From positions 124,001 through 188,000 of the forward strand of contig NZ_FNDX01000002.1 of the NCBI RefSeq assembly GCF_900099765.1: a stretch of DNA of 64,000 nucleotides. The letters run 5' to 3'. The position numbers and the translations under genes were made by a program. Under the pieces are notes generated by a model that saw nothing but the letters and a program-made list of their open reading frames with translations, ran no database searches and was not told the DNA's origin. Origin of the DNA: Paenibacillus typhae (lineage in GTDB: Bacteria > Bacillota > Bacilli > Paenibacillales > Paenibacillaceae). This document shows, piece after piece, positions 40,032-49,278 of the stretch (the stretch's first letter is position 1; each line of letters begins with the position of its first letter).

Positions 40032-41991
40032 AAACCCACATCTACTTCCAGAGCAAACGAATCCTGATTTATGGGCAATAGTGGATGAACTGCTCTTGTC
40101 TAAAGAGGAGAGAGACATTTATATAATGCGCAAAAATGCTGTTGTGCTCTATTTCAAGGGGAATGCGCTTAAAAATATTCAAGCACAGACAGGAGTTCAC
40201 CCCAAGAATCTGCGAAGACTCGTACAGCGGTGCATTTCTATTTCAGATGATGGTCTCGTTTGGGGTTTCAGAGCACTAATTCCTCAAAAAAAGGTCAAGT
40301 CCTATCAGCTCAGTTTAACAAGTAAGAAGAAAAATCCGAGCAGAAAAACAGGTGAATTTAAGCTTCTACTGGAAACTTTCCCAACTCTCCAAGAATTAAT
40401 TAAAGATTTGTTCCTCGGGAACCACCGCCGCACCTTAGAACCAGCTATGAAACCCCATCATATTCATAAAAAATTTATAGATGAATGCAGAAGTTTAGGT
40501 ATTCCCTTAAACCAATATCCCTTTAATACTGATCATTTGGGATTTAAGGCACTGCAAAGGTACTTAAGCAAATTAAGCTGCCTTTATTTCGGAAAGGGCA
40601 AGTCTCGATATGGAAAAGATGCCATTACAAAGGCTAAACATACTGGCGAAGGGGAACAGAACCACCCTTCTACATTGCACCCATATCAAAAAGTACAATT
40701 TGATGCTCATCGAATTGACGGCTTTTTTATAATTGAAGTTATGACCCCAGAAGGTGACCTGGTTCCAGTCGTGCTTGAACGCTTTTGGATATTAACATTG
40801 ATTGATGTGGCTACAAGAGCTGTTTTAGGATATGCCATTAGCTTAAACAAAGAATATAGCGCAATTGACGTAATGCATTGCTTTCGAAATGCTGTGATTC
40901 CACATGAAAAAGTTACGATCGCTATAGATGGCCTCAAATATAATGAAACCGGTGGATTCCCTTCTGAGGTTTATCCATCTTCTACAGCCTGGGCAGTTTG
41001 GGATGTAATTTGCTTTGATAATGCAAAATCTCACTTAGCCAATTTAGTACAAGATCGGCTTAAACATCTGATTGGATGTGATATTAATTTAGGACCTGTA
41101 GCATTACCAATGAGAAGAGGGATTATTGAACGATTTTTTAAAATCTTGGAGGAAACAGGTTTTCACCGGCTTCCCAATACAACGGGTAGTAATCCCCATG
41201 ATCCGCGGAGAACTGACCCCGAAGAGAAAGCTCTTAAATACAAAATGACCTTTGATCATCTTAAACAACTCATTGATATCCTTATATCTGATTACAACGG
41301 TAAGCCCCATGGAGGAATATATCATCAAACGCCCCTTGAACTTCTTGGAAAACGTTTGAACGCCGGATTACTACCAAGACAATTAGAAGAAGAATTACGC
41401 AAGGAGGTGTTATTTATGCAAGTAACAAAATCAGCAACGATCAGAGGTTCATTAAAATCCGGTAAGAAACCATACATCCAGTATCAGGGAGTAGAGTACA
41501 GAAGTGATAAGCTTAGCCAATCAGCGCATCTGCTTAATACAGAGCTCATCATTCATATGAATGTGGATGATTTACGAACGATTAGGACATTTCTTCCAGA
41601 TGGAAGTGAATTTGATTATCTCACTGCAGTCGGAAAGTGGTCTATTACTCCTCATTCGTTACAGACACGTAAAGCAATAAACTCTTTAGTTCGACGGCGT
41701 TTAATTTATCTGACTACTTGGGATGACCCGATATTTATTTATACTGAGTACCTAAGAACGAATGCGACAAATGGAAAGAGGGGAGCTGCAAACAAGTTTA
41801 CGCAGGTAAAAGAATCAGCCCAAAAAAGAAAAACGGTCAATGAACCTGAAGGTCAGACAGACGCATTAGAGAAAGCTGAAGAGCGAAATGCTGCTCTTGC
41901 AAAAGCAAGAGAGCATACACAGAAAGAACAAGCTACTAAGGAATATGCTGAATATAAAGATTTAATGAAGTTGTATAAAACGAAACTATAA
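40009..41991 (+). CDS. tnsB: Tn7-like transposase TnsB (DDE)
   Basis: 660 residues from TTG with GGAGGT 8 nt upstream, inside tnsA. N-terminal helix-turn-helix DNA-binding regions, then the DDE core: Asp in VQFDAHRIDG, Asp in VICFDNAKSH, Glu in RRGIIERFFK. A C-terminal barrel and a charged helical tail (about 600-660, KAEERNAALAKAREHTQKEQ) that in Tn7 interacts with TnsC. It should bind the GACAAGAAC repeats at both ends. Confidence 0.93.
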   Translation: MSRTRIIENPHLLPEQTNPDLWAIVDELLLSKEERDIYIMRKNAVVLYFKGNALKNIQAQTGVHPKNLRRLVQRCISISDDGLVWGFRALIPQKKVKSYQLSLTSKKKNPSRKTGEFKLLLETFPTLQELIKDLFLGNHRRTLEPAMKPHHIHKKFIDECRSLGIPLNQYPFNTDHLGFKALQRYLSKLSCLYFGKGKSRYGKDAITKAKHTGEGEQNHPSTLHPYQKVQFDAHRIDGFFIIEVMTPEGDLVPVVLERFWILTLIDVATRAVLGYAISLNKEYSAIDVMHCFRNAVIPHEKVTIAIDGLKYNETGGFPSEVYPSSTAWAVWDVICFDNAKSHLANLVQDRLKHLIGCDINLGPVALPMRRGIIERFFKILEETGFHRLPNTTGSNPHDPRRTDPEEKALKYKMTFDHLKQLIDILISDYNGKPHGGIYHQTPLELLGKRLNAGLLPRQLEEELRKEVLFMQVTKSATIRGSLKSGKKPYIQYQGVEYRSDKLSQSAHLLNTELIIHMNVDDLRTIRTFLPDGSEFDYLTAVGKWSITPHSLQTRKAINSLVRRRLIYLTTWDDPIFIYTEYLRTNATNGKRGAANKFTQVKESAQKRKTVNEPEGQTDALEKAEERNAALAKAREHTQKEQATKEYAEYKDLMKLYKTKL

Positions 41992-42005
41992 GTAAGGAGA
42001 TTGTT

Positions 42006-42974
42006 ATGGAAATACCTCATGTACAGATAGGAACACATCCAATTGAAACAGGTGACTACATCATTCCGACAAAAGAAGTTTTACGCCTAATGGGCAGTAT
42101 GATGAGAATCGTGAATAATCGTCTCCCAGGAATGATTGTATATGGCAGGCCGAGAATAGGGAAGACATGGGCTTTACGTTTTGCTATTGAACATTTACCT
42201 ACAAATTTTGGCGCACCCTTGCCTATTCTCTTAGCCAATTGTAATTCTTACCGTGTACCAAGTGAGGAGAAGTTCTATTCAGATCTCCTTAGTGACTTTA
42301 AGTTTCCTTTTACATCAAAACGAAATCCACCGGAATTACGAAGACAGATTGTAAACTTTATGCTTGAAAAAGCGGAAAAATCAAAACTACGGCGTTTAGT
42401 ACTCATCATTGACGAAGCACACCGGCTCACAGAGGCTCATTACAATTGGCTGATGGATATCTACAATGCGCTTGTTCAGAAAAAAATCTCAATGACTGTT
42501 ATTTCTGTTGGACAAGAAGAACTCCTTGCAAGACGAACTTTTTTTCTGGAGCAAAAAAGATCTCAAATTATTGGTCGATTTATGACACATGAACATGACT
42601 TTCATGGAATTAGAACCTGGGAAGATATGCAGCTGATTCTAGGTGGTTACGATTCTCCAGAAGTCTCTTGTTATCCAGAAGGGAGCGGGTGGAGCTTCAG
42701 TCAATATTTCTTTCCAGAAGGTTATAAAAAGAAGGAACGATTAGAGAACGAAGCAAAAATGTTATTTGAGCTATTCGCAGATTTACGAAAGGAACATGGG
42801 GTTTCTGCAACGTTGGAAATACCCATGGAATATTTCTCGTTCACAATTGAGAATGCTTTAAAAAAGTATGGCGTACATGGAGATCAACACTACTGGATTA
42901 ACAAAGCACAGTGGAGGGAAGCAATTGAAATGTCGGGATATGTAGAGTCAGAAATCTACATGGCCCTTGTTTAA
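42006..42974 (+). CDS. tnsC: Tn7-like AAA+ regulator TnsC
   Basis: 322 residues. Walker A GRPRIGKT (47-54), Walker B LVLIIDEAHR (about 129-138), sensor-1 region VISVGQEE, and C-terminal extension. Links the target selector TnsD to the TnsAB transposase. SD AAGGAG at 5-6 nt. Confidence 0.93.
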   Translation: MEIPHVQIGTHPIETGDYIIPTKEVLRLMGSMMRIVNNRLPGMIVYGRPRIGKTWALRFAIEHLPTNFGAPLPILLANCNSYRVPSEEKFYSDLLSDFKFPFTSKRNPPELRRQIVNFMLEKAEKSKLRRLVLIIDEAHRLTEAHYNWLMDIYNALVQKKISMTVISVGQEELLARRTFFLEQKRSQIIGRFMTHEHDFHGIRTWEDMQLILGGYDSPEVSCYPEGSGWSFSQYFFPEGYKKKERLENEAKMLFELFADLRKEHGVSATLEIPMEYFSFTIENALKKYGVHGDQHYWINKAQWREAIEMSGYVESEIYMALV

Positions 42975-42994
42975 TTTGAATGGGGGAGTTGTGA

Positions 42995-44488
42995 ATGCAA
43001 GCAATCTGGAGGAATGAATGGGTTCATGAATACGAGACTCCATGGTCTATATTCGAGAAATTGTCATTCGCAAATCGCGTAAGTAGAGACGATATCTTTA
43101 AACTTTCCGGTAATAGTATTGAGAGGAATAAAATCAACCCTAAAAAAGGGGATCGAAAAATTGATCTGTTTTCTCTTAGAAGTTTTGACGAGTCGATTTT
43201 AGAAGTGATTTTCGGACTGAATTTAGTTAAGTTTACTCAACAATCAATACAATCACTAACTAAACCTCTACACAGTAATAGATTCCCAAATACATCCTGG
43301 TTTTCGAAACACTTACGCTGGTGTAACCAATGCATATCTTACGGACATCATAGTTGGTTACATCAGTTTAAACTCTTGGAACATTGTCCTTTTCACAATG
43401 TAAAATTAGAAGATACCTGTGCACGGTGTAATAAAAATATACCGTTTTTATTTTCCAACAGATTTTTCGGAAACGCTTTTTCCTGTAAATGCGGCTTTAA
43501 ATTCGCTGATTTTTCTAGTACACTCTGGGAAAATTGGGACAAAAAATTTAAGATAGTGGATTCTGCAACATTACATTGGTTATCTTTATCAAACACCAAT
43601 CAGGAGGACGGAAGAATTTTGATTCTACCTGAATTTGGGAATCTAAATATACTATCTGTTTTTCATCCTTATATAGCTAAAAAATCTTTCACAAAAGAAA
43701 ATAATAAAATATCTATTGATGATTTCTATTATTCAACTCAATTTAATAAAGAGCTTTACTATAATAATGTTGATACCTTCCAGACAGTTGATCGACACAT
43801 AAGAAAGAACGTATTATGGAAACACTCTAATTGCATAAAACAATTTTGGCAGTTACTAAAAAATGATGGGGAAGACTTCCCTGATATTTGTCCATACGCT
43901 TATGCCTATGTCAACTGGCGTAAAACCCTTTTAAAAACTGAACGTTTTTATCGTTCAGATATTCGAAAAAATGATGTGGCCCGAAGTGGAGGACGATTTG
44001 GTTATGAGCTGCTTACAAGTGCAATAACTGATGACATAAAATTATTATTGGAAGAATATGTCCTAAAGAATAATGGGGAAAAGATAAATAAGGATACATT
44101 GGAGTGGATCCAAGAACAATGGACCTATCGATTTAGTCTAATATTTTTTTACGAGTGTCTAAAATATTCAGAAGATATTTTAGTTAATGATAAGAAAAAT
44201 ACCAACTGGGATAAGATACTCATGGACACAAAAGCTAACTTCAAAATTGCATTTAAATATCAAGAGGTTAATGTTATGAGTGCTAAAAGAATAAACCTTA
44301 TGATGTATTATGAGAATACAATCGACACAAAAATCGTTGAACATCAATGCCCGAATCATAGCTTAAGAAAAAAGAGAGCTATTTCAAAAATGAAATCCTA
44401 CGTACCGGCACGGATATCCATCGAATATCCAAAAAATTATGAACTGATTAATTACGTTAGTTCATATATAAAGAAGCATGATTATTAA
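42995..44488 (+). CDS. tnsD: TniQ-family target selector TnsD
   Basis: 497 residues. The N-terminus WRNEWVHEYETPWSIFEKLSFAN is a typical TniQ start. Zinc-binding pairs CNQC..HHSWLHQF..CPFHNVKLEDTCARC and FSCKCGF follow, then a long helical C-terminal part that would read the attachment site. Full-length TnsD size, so it is the site-specific targeting factor. The 3' 160 bp are nearly duplicated at 20455-20611. The stop is 102 bp from the right end. Confidence 0.9.
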   Translation: MQAIWRNEWVHEYETPWSIFEKLSFANRVSRDDIFKLSGNSIERNKINPKKGDRKIDLFSLRSFDESILEVIFGLNLVKFTQQSIQSLTKPLHSNRFPNTSWFSKHLRWCNQCISYGHHSWLHQFKLLEHCPFHNVKLEDTCARCNKNIPFLFSNRFFGNAFSCKCGFKFADFSSTLWENWDKKFKIVDSATLHWLSLSNTNQEDGRILILPEFGNLNILSVFHPYIAKKSFTKENNKISIDDFYYSTQFNKELYYNNVDTFQTVDRHIRKNVLWKHSNCIKQFWQLLKNDGEDFPDICPYAYAYVNWRKTLLKTERFYRSDIRKNDVARSGGRFGYELLTSAITDDIKLLLEEYVLKNNGEKINKDTLEWIQEQWTYRFSLIFFYECLKYSEDILVNDKKNTNWDKILMDTKANFKIAFKYQEVNVMSAKRINLMMYYENTIDTKIVEHQCPNHSLRKKRAISKMKSYVPARISIEYPKNYELINYVSSYIKKHDY

Positions 44489-44513
44489 AACAACTCGAGT
44501 GAGTTGTTTTTTT
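44489..44513 (+). terminator. tns operon terminator
   Basis: AACAACTC-GAGT-GAGTTGTT directly after the tnsD stop, followed by TTTTTTT. Confidence 0.85.
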
Positions 44514-44533
44514 GTGGCCAAAATAGGGGATTA

Positions 44534-44590
44534 ATCGGCAATGGGACCAAGTTCTTGTCCTACAAGGGACTATGTTCTTGTCCTCCGACA
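44534..44590 (-). repeat. Right end of the Tn7-like element with two TnsB-type sites
   Basis: On the minus strand the end reads TGTCGGAG then GACAAGAACATAGTCCC (44566-44590), and after 5 bp GGACAAGAACTTGGTCCC (44543-44560) followed by ATTGCCGAT, as at the left end. Confidence 0.87.
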
Positions 44591-44595
44591 GCCGA
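44591..44595. repeat. Right copy of the 5-bp target-site duplication (GCCGA)
   Basis: GCCGA directly after ...CCGACA, identical to 3869-3873. Confidence 0.85.
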
Positions 44596-44982
44596 CAACA
44601 GATGTGGTTGAGAGCCATGAATCTAACCTAAATACATATGTACAAAATACGGGTTTTGTGAGGAAGTAATAACTAAACAATCCGTACTAGGCTGATTCAA
44701 GCTATTTTGTGACCGAATCCGAATATTCAGTTAACTGAATATTATGTAATTTTAGTGCTCTATTTCTTTCTTCTTTGTTTTGATTTTATTTTCTTTAATT
44801 GTTTGATTGTTGTTATTCATTTTTTGTGTTTTATGCTGTTACGAATACTTTTACTTATCCTGAAATTTAATTCTTATTTACAAAACTACATTCAAATTAC
44901 CAGTTTAACTAACCGCTCATCTTGAATTGACTTATCAATATCAATTTGCACATTTTTACCATATTTATCCTTGATAGATTTT
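44596..44982. other. Right flank of the transposon, with a 22-bp palindrome
   Basis: No gene seen. One short frame right at the junction (QQMWLRAMNLT) might continue the left-flank tnsD relic but is too short to prove it. 44722-44743 is a perfect palindrome (AATATTCAGTT then AACTGAATATT). The rest is very T-rich. No glmS or tRNA end is visible. Confidence 0.5.
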
Positions 44983-45432
44983 TCATTTCCCTTTAAGCTT
45001 CTTCATTAGGGCCAGAATCCGGTTGTTTTTCGTCTCATCCTTTTTGGCCAATTCGATGTGATTAAGCTGTTCCCGCTTGATGTAATCAGGCTGACCCAGG
45101 AACTGGTCCAGAAGCTGGTGATCCTCCAGGGTCTGTAATATGTTATCTGGTACGGTTACTCCACGCTTTTCCTCACATTTGGTTAAAATGACATGAAGCT
45201 GGTCACCCAACTCTTTACGCACTTCTCTGCGGATAAATTCATTGTAAACTAAATAATGCCCGTTTTTTGACGGCAGCAAGGTATGTTCGAACTCGTGACC
45301 ATCCACTGAGATTTGTACGGGTACCTTACCGCTGGTGTTGAATAATTCCTGAACCGAATATGGGAAATAAATCACTTTCCATTTCATTTTACCTTCCAGC
45401 ATCTTAATTTCACTGTCAAATTCAAAATTCAC
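44983..45432 (-). CDS. DUF1905/YdeI-like protein
   Basis: 149 residues from GTG 45432, 11 nt after AAAGGAG. Residues 1-85 match the DUF1905 barrel (FEFDSEIKMLEGKMKWKVIYFP..VPVQISVDG..LLPSKNGHYLV), followed by a YdeI/OmpD-associated tail (PDNILQTLEDHQLLDQFL..REQLNHIELAKKDETKNNRI). Function unknown; some relatives are called bacteriocin-protection proteins. First chromosomal gene right of the element. Confidence 0.75.
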   Translation of the reverse strand: MNFEFDSEIKMLEGKMKWKVIYFPYSVQELFNTSGKVPVQISVDGHEFEHTLLPSKNGHYLVYNEFIRREVRKELGDQLHVILTKCEEKRGVTVPDNILQTLEDHQLLDQFLGQPDYIKREQLNHIELAKKDETKNNRILALMKKLKGK

Positions 45433-45798
45433 TATCAGCAGCACTCCTTTTAAAAAGCTAATTACGGTTCTTCAATCATCAGTATATCCAACTAATGGGA
45501 TTGCGACTATATTCTAGACTTCGGAGTCCAATCCAGCTTAGCTTTGTACTAAACCCTCATTAACATGGATAAATATGACTATATTAATTTATATCATCCG
45601 CAAAATCTCCCATTTTGTATGGATAAATATGTTTTCCACTACATCCTATCCCGTTCTGATTCATATAAAATTTAAAGGCAGCCAGTGGTTATGTGCATCG
45701 GCTGCCTCTTCATCATATGAGCAGTGTTAATTCACTCGCCTCACCCTGCTCATCCGTTCAGTTATCTGGCGTCATCCATTTCCATCCGTTGCACTTCC
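45433..45798. other. Intergenic region with a direct repeat
   Basis: ATGGATAAATATG occurs at 45565-45577 and 45619-45631, 54 bp apart; purpose unknown. AGGCAGCC/GGCTGCCT (45674-45709 region) is a hairpin that, with AAATTTT on the minus strand, probably ends the BNR gene transcript. Confidence 0.45.
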
Positions 45799-47070
45799 TT
45801 AGTTATTCCGCCCATAATAAAGCTTCAGATTCGTCACATCCACCAGATACAAAATATCTACGCCCTTAGGACTGCGGTCCACCGCCAGCCGCTCAATCGG
45901 AATGCCCGGCGCAAGCGAGGTTTCTGTCCAGGTACCGCCTGTGTTGACGGCCATGAAGGCACGGTCAGCCCCGCTGCTTTTTACATAATAGATTCTTGCT
46001 GTATTTCCCGTCCAGGTCACATCAATTGCCGCTGTAGTTGGAGCTGCGTTATAGACGGTCTGCAGGTTCCATCCTCCAGGACCATAGGTAGCCTGCTTGA
46101 CTGAAAAGCTCGTGCTCCCTTCCTCACGGTACCGGTACGCGATAACCGGACTGCCTGCTGAATCAACCGTCAGTTTGGCGCTTTGCACACCCGGACCGCC
46201 GGGATCGCTGCCGCTCTGAACATAAGCTTCTCCAGGAGCCATAGGCTGTACAATATCCGCTGTTGTCAGGCTTACCGGTGTTGCAACCGGTGTTCCGTCT
46301 GCTTTGGTGAACTCGTTTGTAGCGGGACTATATTTTAAATACGACAGCTGATGACGCAACGGACTGGCTGCAAAATACGCCCACTCGAATATAATATGCA
46401 GATCCCCGTTGGCATCAAAAACAAGATCATCCGGATAGACAGACCGGTTAAGGTGAGCCGCAATGACTTTGACCTGAGTCCATACCGAATCAGCGTTATT
46501 CCAGCGGAACAGCACGGCCTCTCTTTTGCCTGCCGGATCTTTATCTGCTCGTACCAGCAAATACAAATCCCCGTTGGGAGCTGTTGTCAGCACCGGATAG
46601 GTTACCGTCATGCCCTGAGGCAGCTCATCTGAATGATTCTGCGGAATGCCGCCTACTGTATCCGAGCGGTAATATCGCCAGGTATTGCTGTGCATGGACG
46701 CGAACACATGAAACCGGCCGCTGCCGTCTCTGGCCATGGAAGGCTGATTATGACCTAAATCGTCGATGTACTCTGCAGGTGTAGTGCCATCCATAAGCGG
46801 CAGTTTGCTCCAATTCCCGTCATTATCCCGTCTTGCAATAGCAACTGTGTGTTTACCTGGAATGGACCCCGGCGCATTATAAGCCATGTAAGCGTACTCA
46901 AAACCTAGCCCGTAAGTAGCAAGCGGTGACCACCACCCGGCCTGATTGCTGGAATCCATCGGAAAAGGAACCACTTCCAGTACAGGTGCCGCATTTCCCG
47001 CTCCCGCAGGCATCAGAGTAAGCAGGGCCAGCAAAATGAGGCTGAGCTTATAGTGCTTTCGCTTTTTCAA
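45799..47070 (-). CDS. Secreted BNR-4 repeat protein
   Basis: 423 residues: signal peptide ending about GNAAP (28), then a seven-blade propeller pattern of the BNR-4 family (GLGFEYAYMAYN, TVAIARRDNDGNW, DDLGHNQPSMARDGSGRFHVF, APNGDLYLLVR, DANGDLHIIFEWA, DSAGSPVIAYRY). Some BNR-4 proteins are ulvan or related polysaccharide lyases; no catalytic residue can be assigned safely. A near-cre sequence (GGAAAGCGCTCAA on the minus strand, 47138-47150) lies 68 bp upstream, suggesting carbon control. Confidence 0.7.
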   Translation of the reverse strand: MKKRKHYKLSLILLALLTLMPAGAGNAAPVLEVVPFPMDSSNQAGWWSPLATYGLGFEYAYMAYNAPGSIPGKHTVAIARRDNDGNWSKLPLMDGTTPAEYIDDLGHNQPSMARDGSGRFHVFASMHSNTWRYYRSDTVGGIPQNHSDELPQGMTVTYPVLTTAPNGDLYLLVRADKDPAGKREAVLFRWNNADSVWTQVKVIAAHLNRSVYPDDLVFDANGDLHIIFEWAYFAASPLRHQLSYLKYSPATNEFTKADGTPVATPVSLTTADIVQPMAPGEAYVQSGSDPGGPGVQSAKLTVDSAGSPVIAYRYREEGSTSFSVKQATYGPGGWNLQTVYNAAPTTAAIDVTWTGNTARIYYVKSSGADRAFMAVNTGGTWTETSLAPGIPIERLAVDRSPKGVDILYLVDVTNLKLYYGRNN

Positions 47071-47264
47071 TTAATCCGCCTCCCAAGTAGATTTGTTTTG
47101 TAAGGACAAATTCATCAATGGCAACAGATTCAGTGTATTGAGCGCTTTCCCCCTTTTGGTTGTTCTACTCAGATTCCGCAAGCCCAAGATAGCATGAAGG
47201 ACACTGAATTGTTACTGTACATTTGCAAGATTGCTGTATTGGCAGCAGCTTTTGCAGGTAAAAA

Positions 47265-47293
47265 AAGAAAAGCCCGGAATCCGGACTTTTCTG
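47265..47293 (-). terminator. Terminator of the pfkB gene
   Basis: On the minus strand AAAAGTCCGGA pairs with TCCGGGCTTTT and is followed by CTTTTTTT. Confidence 0.75.
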
Positions 47294-47313
47294 CATGTAC
47301 ATCTCCTATAGTG

Positions 47314-48234
47314 TCATTCCATTTCTGCATATAAACGTTCCGTATCCTCCCGCCTGCAGAGTTCACGCTCCGGATTCATCACCGCCGCCGCACCGGAAGC
47401 GACTCCATATCTTACCGCTTCCCTGAGCGGATGTCCTTGGGATAAGCTGTACACAAGCCCGCCTACAAGGCTGTCCCCGGCTCCGACAACGCTGGCCACC
47501 TTCACCTTTGGTGACTGGATGTGCTCTGAACCTTCTTTTGTCACCAGCAGAGCTCCTTCACTTCCCAGCGAGACCACCACCACCTCCGTACGCCCTTCAT
47601 CAATCAGGCTCAATGCAGCCTCTTCAGCCTCCTTGAGGTTGCCGATTGTCCTTCCGCTAAGCTCTTCAAGCTCCCGCAGATTGGGCTTCAGCAGATAAAC
47701 ACCGGCATCAGCAGCCAGCTGGAGCGCTTCTCCCGATGTATCGACAATGATCCGAGCTTGCCGCGCTTTGGCAATCTCCGCCACCCGGCCGTAAAAATCA
47801 TTCGGGCACCCGGGCGGAAGACTTCCGCTGGCTACAATGATATCCGGCGCTGCTTCAAGCTGTTTGAGTGCCTGCAGACATGCTTCCCAGTCCCTTTCGT
47901 TAAAGGACGGGCCAGGCATATCAAAACGGAACTGCTTCCCGCTCGATTCCTCCAGCACAATCAGATTCTCACGGGTCTGCCCTGTAATCGGTACCGCCTG
48001 CCAGGCCACACCCTCCTGATCCAGCAGGCTGCCGATCAGCTGTCCGTGCAATCCGCCTGAAGCATATACTGCCAGCGACTTACCGCCAAGCCTGTGGACT
48101 GCCCTGGCAACATTGACTCCTCCACCGCCAGGCTTATAAGTGGCCTCCCTGCATTTCATTTTATGTTCAGGGACTACCTTATCAATTCCTGTACTTGCAT
48201 CAACAGCTGGATTCACAGTTAATGTTACGATCAT
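47314..48234 (-). CDS. PfkB-family sugar-phosphate kinase (1-phosphofructokinase/6-phosphofructokinase type)
   Basis: 306 residues. Starts MIVTLTVNPAVDAST, substrate-binding KPGGGGVNVARA, GSLPPG, and the anion-hole/catalytic-base motif VVGAGDSLVGG near the end. Closest in style to E. coli PfkB, FruK and LacC; the exact sugar phosphate cannot be told. Stands alone, so not part of a fru operon. Confidence 0.82.
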   Translation of the reverse strand: MIVTLTVNPAVDASTGIDKVVPEHKMKCREATYKPGGGGVNVARAVHRLGGKSLAVYASGGLHGQLIGSLLDQEGVAWQAVPITGQTRENLIVLEESSGKQFRFDMPGPSFNERDWEACLQALKQLEAAPDIIVASGSLPPGCPNDFYGRVAEIAKARQARIIVDTSGEALQLAADAGVYLLKPNLRELEELSGRTIGNLKEAEEAALSLIDEGRTEVVVVSLGSEGALLVTKEGSEHIQSPKVKVASVVGAGDSLVGGLVYSLSQGHPLREAVRYGVASGAAAVMNPERELCRREDTERLYAEME

Positions 48235-48326
48235 TGTTTATCGCTCCTTTGGTCAATCATTCATAGGATATCAGGCGTTCCAGAAATAATTACCCTTAAG
48301 CTGCACATTCGTATAGTCCGTTATGC

Positions 48327-48362
48327 AAAAAGACGGTTGCCCGCTAAGGGCAGCCGTCTTTT
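48327..48362 (-). terminator. Terminator of the EF-G-binding protein gene
   Basis: A 15-bp stem (AAAAGACGGTTGCCC with GGGCAGCCGTCTTTT, one G-T) lies 8 bp after the stop, with Ts on the minus strand. Confidence 0.8.
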
Positions 48363-48369
48363 AATATGA

Positions 48370-49020
48370 TCAGGATTTCCGTACAGACAGGATGAATTTC
48401 TCCAATGCCTCCGTACTGGTGATGCTGTGATTGCAGGCATGATTGTCCATGCAGACATATTGGCCCACAGAAGCAATGTTATCCTGTGAAGCATGCACAG
48501 GCTTGGTTGACACCGAGAGGAAAGCAAGCTCCTGATGCCGGTTGCAGAACAGGCAGTAGCCCTTCTTATTCGTTGGGATAAGCCTTCCCTCAATCCCGAT
48601 AAACTGCCCCTGATGCGGATAGACAATAAACAGCTTATTGGCCGCAATGTCCACCCAGCTCAGATAGGTCAAGTATCTGAAATCAATCGAGTTCAGATCC
48701 GGTACCCTCAGCTTCTTGGTCTTGGGAAAAAGCTTCTGGATTTGCTTCAGCGTAATGTCCGGATAAGGAACCATCAGCGGCTCCAGACTGTCCAGGAATC
48801 GCTGAAAATCATAACCCGACTCGAAAGAAGAGATCTGCTCCAGCATCTGCCGCTGCTCCGCAGTCAGTTCACTAAAGGCATTGACAGCCGTTGCAGCTGC
48901 TGTGTACCTTACCGTCTCCAGCACTCTCCGGTCAGCGACCGTACGCAGCGTATTCTGCAGGAAATCCGTTTGTTTCTTAATCACATTCAATTGATGGTTT
49001 CTAATAAATGGTGTATTCAT
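48370..49020 (-). CDS. FusB/FBP-type elongation factor G-binding protein
   Basis: 216 residues from the ATG at 49020 (AAGGGG 8 nt upstream). N-terminal helical bundle, C-terminal zinc-finger domain with CLFCNRHQEL and YVCMDNHACN, the FusB pattern. These proteins release EF-G from stalled ribosomes and can give fusidic acid resistance; chromosomal homologues are common in Firmicutes, and resistance is not implied. Confidence 0.82.
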   Translation of the reverse strand: MNTPFIRNHQLNVIKKQTDFLQNTLRTVADRRVLETVRYTAAATAVNAFSELTAEQRQMLEQISSFESGYDFQRFLDSLEPLMVPYPDITLKQIQKLFPKTKKLRVPDLNSIDFRYLTYLSWVDIAANKLFIVYPHQGQFIGIEGRLIPTNKKGYCLFCNRHQELAFLSVSTKPVHASQDNIASVGQYVCMDNHACNHSITSTEALEKFILSVRKS

Positions 49021-49278
49021 AGGTTTTCGCCCCTTAGATATGATAGATGCATTCATACCGGTGCAAAGCCTATTATTAGAAACGATAAAATCCAGTTTGG
49101 GCGAATGAATTCCTTATTCTATCGCACCCCACGCAAAGTATCGCCCCTGATTAGGCTCTGCATGAGGACAGCCTAGCCAATGAGCAATTAATAAGTGCCA
49201 TCAGTATAACCCCCAATCCCATTCACATGCAAAAAGTATAGCAGGAATAGGCAGATTGCTCAATTCATTTTGCCTGTA

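Larger units (their letters stand above)
3874..44590 (+). mobile_element. Composite Tn7-like transposon, 40,717 bp
   Basis: The left terminus reads TGTCGGTA followed by GACAAGAACATAGTCCC. The right terminus, on the complementary strand, reads TGTCGGAG followed by the same 17 bases, giving a 25-bp inverted repeat with two differences. GCCGA flanks both sides. Subterminal copies of a repeat with core GACAAGAAC lie at both ends, as expected for TnsB sites. Genes for TnsA, TnsB, TnsC and a TniQ-family TnsD lie at the right end and read outward. No tnsE, Cas effector or CRISPR array was found, so targeting is expected to be TnsD-type. An internal tnsD 3' relic with end fragments (20354-20729) indicates two fused elements. 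Base composition changes several times along the cargo, consistent with stepwise assembly. Confidence 0.9.

Noticed and set aside
3874-44590. CRISPR-associated transposon (CAST) possibility
   Set aside because: No spaced repeat array, Cas12k or Cascade gene is present, and TnsD is full length rather than the short TniQ of CAST systems.
44596-44982. glmS-like or tRNA attachment site for the element
   Set aside because: No gene end or tRNA could be recognised in either flank, so no attachment gene is proposed.
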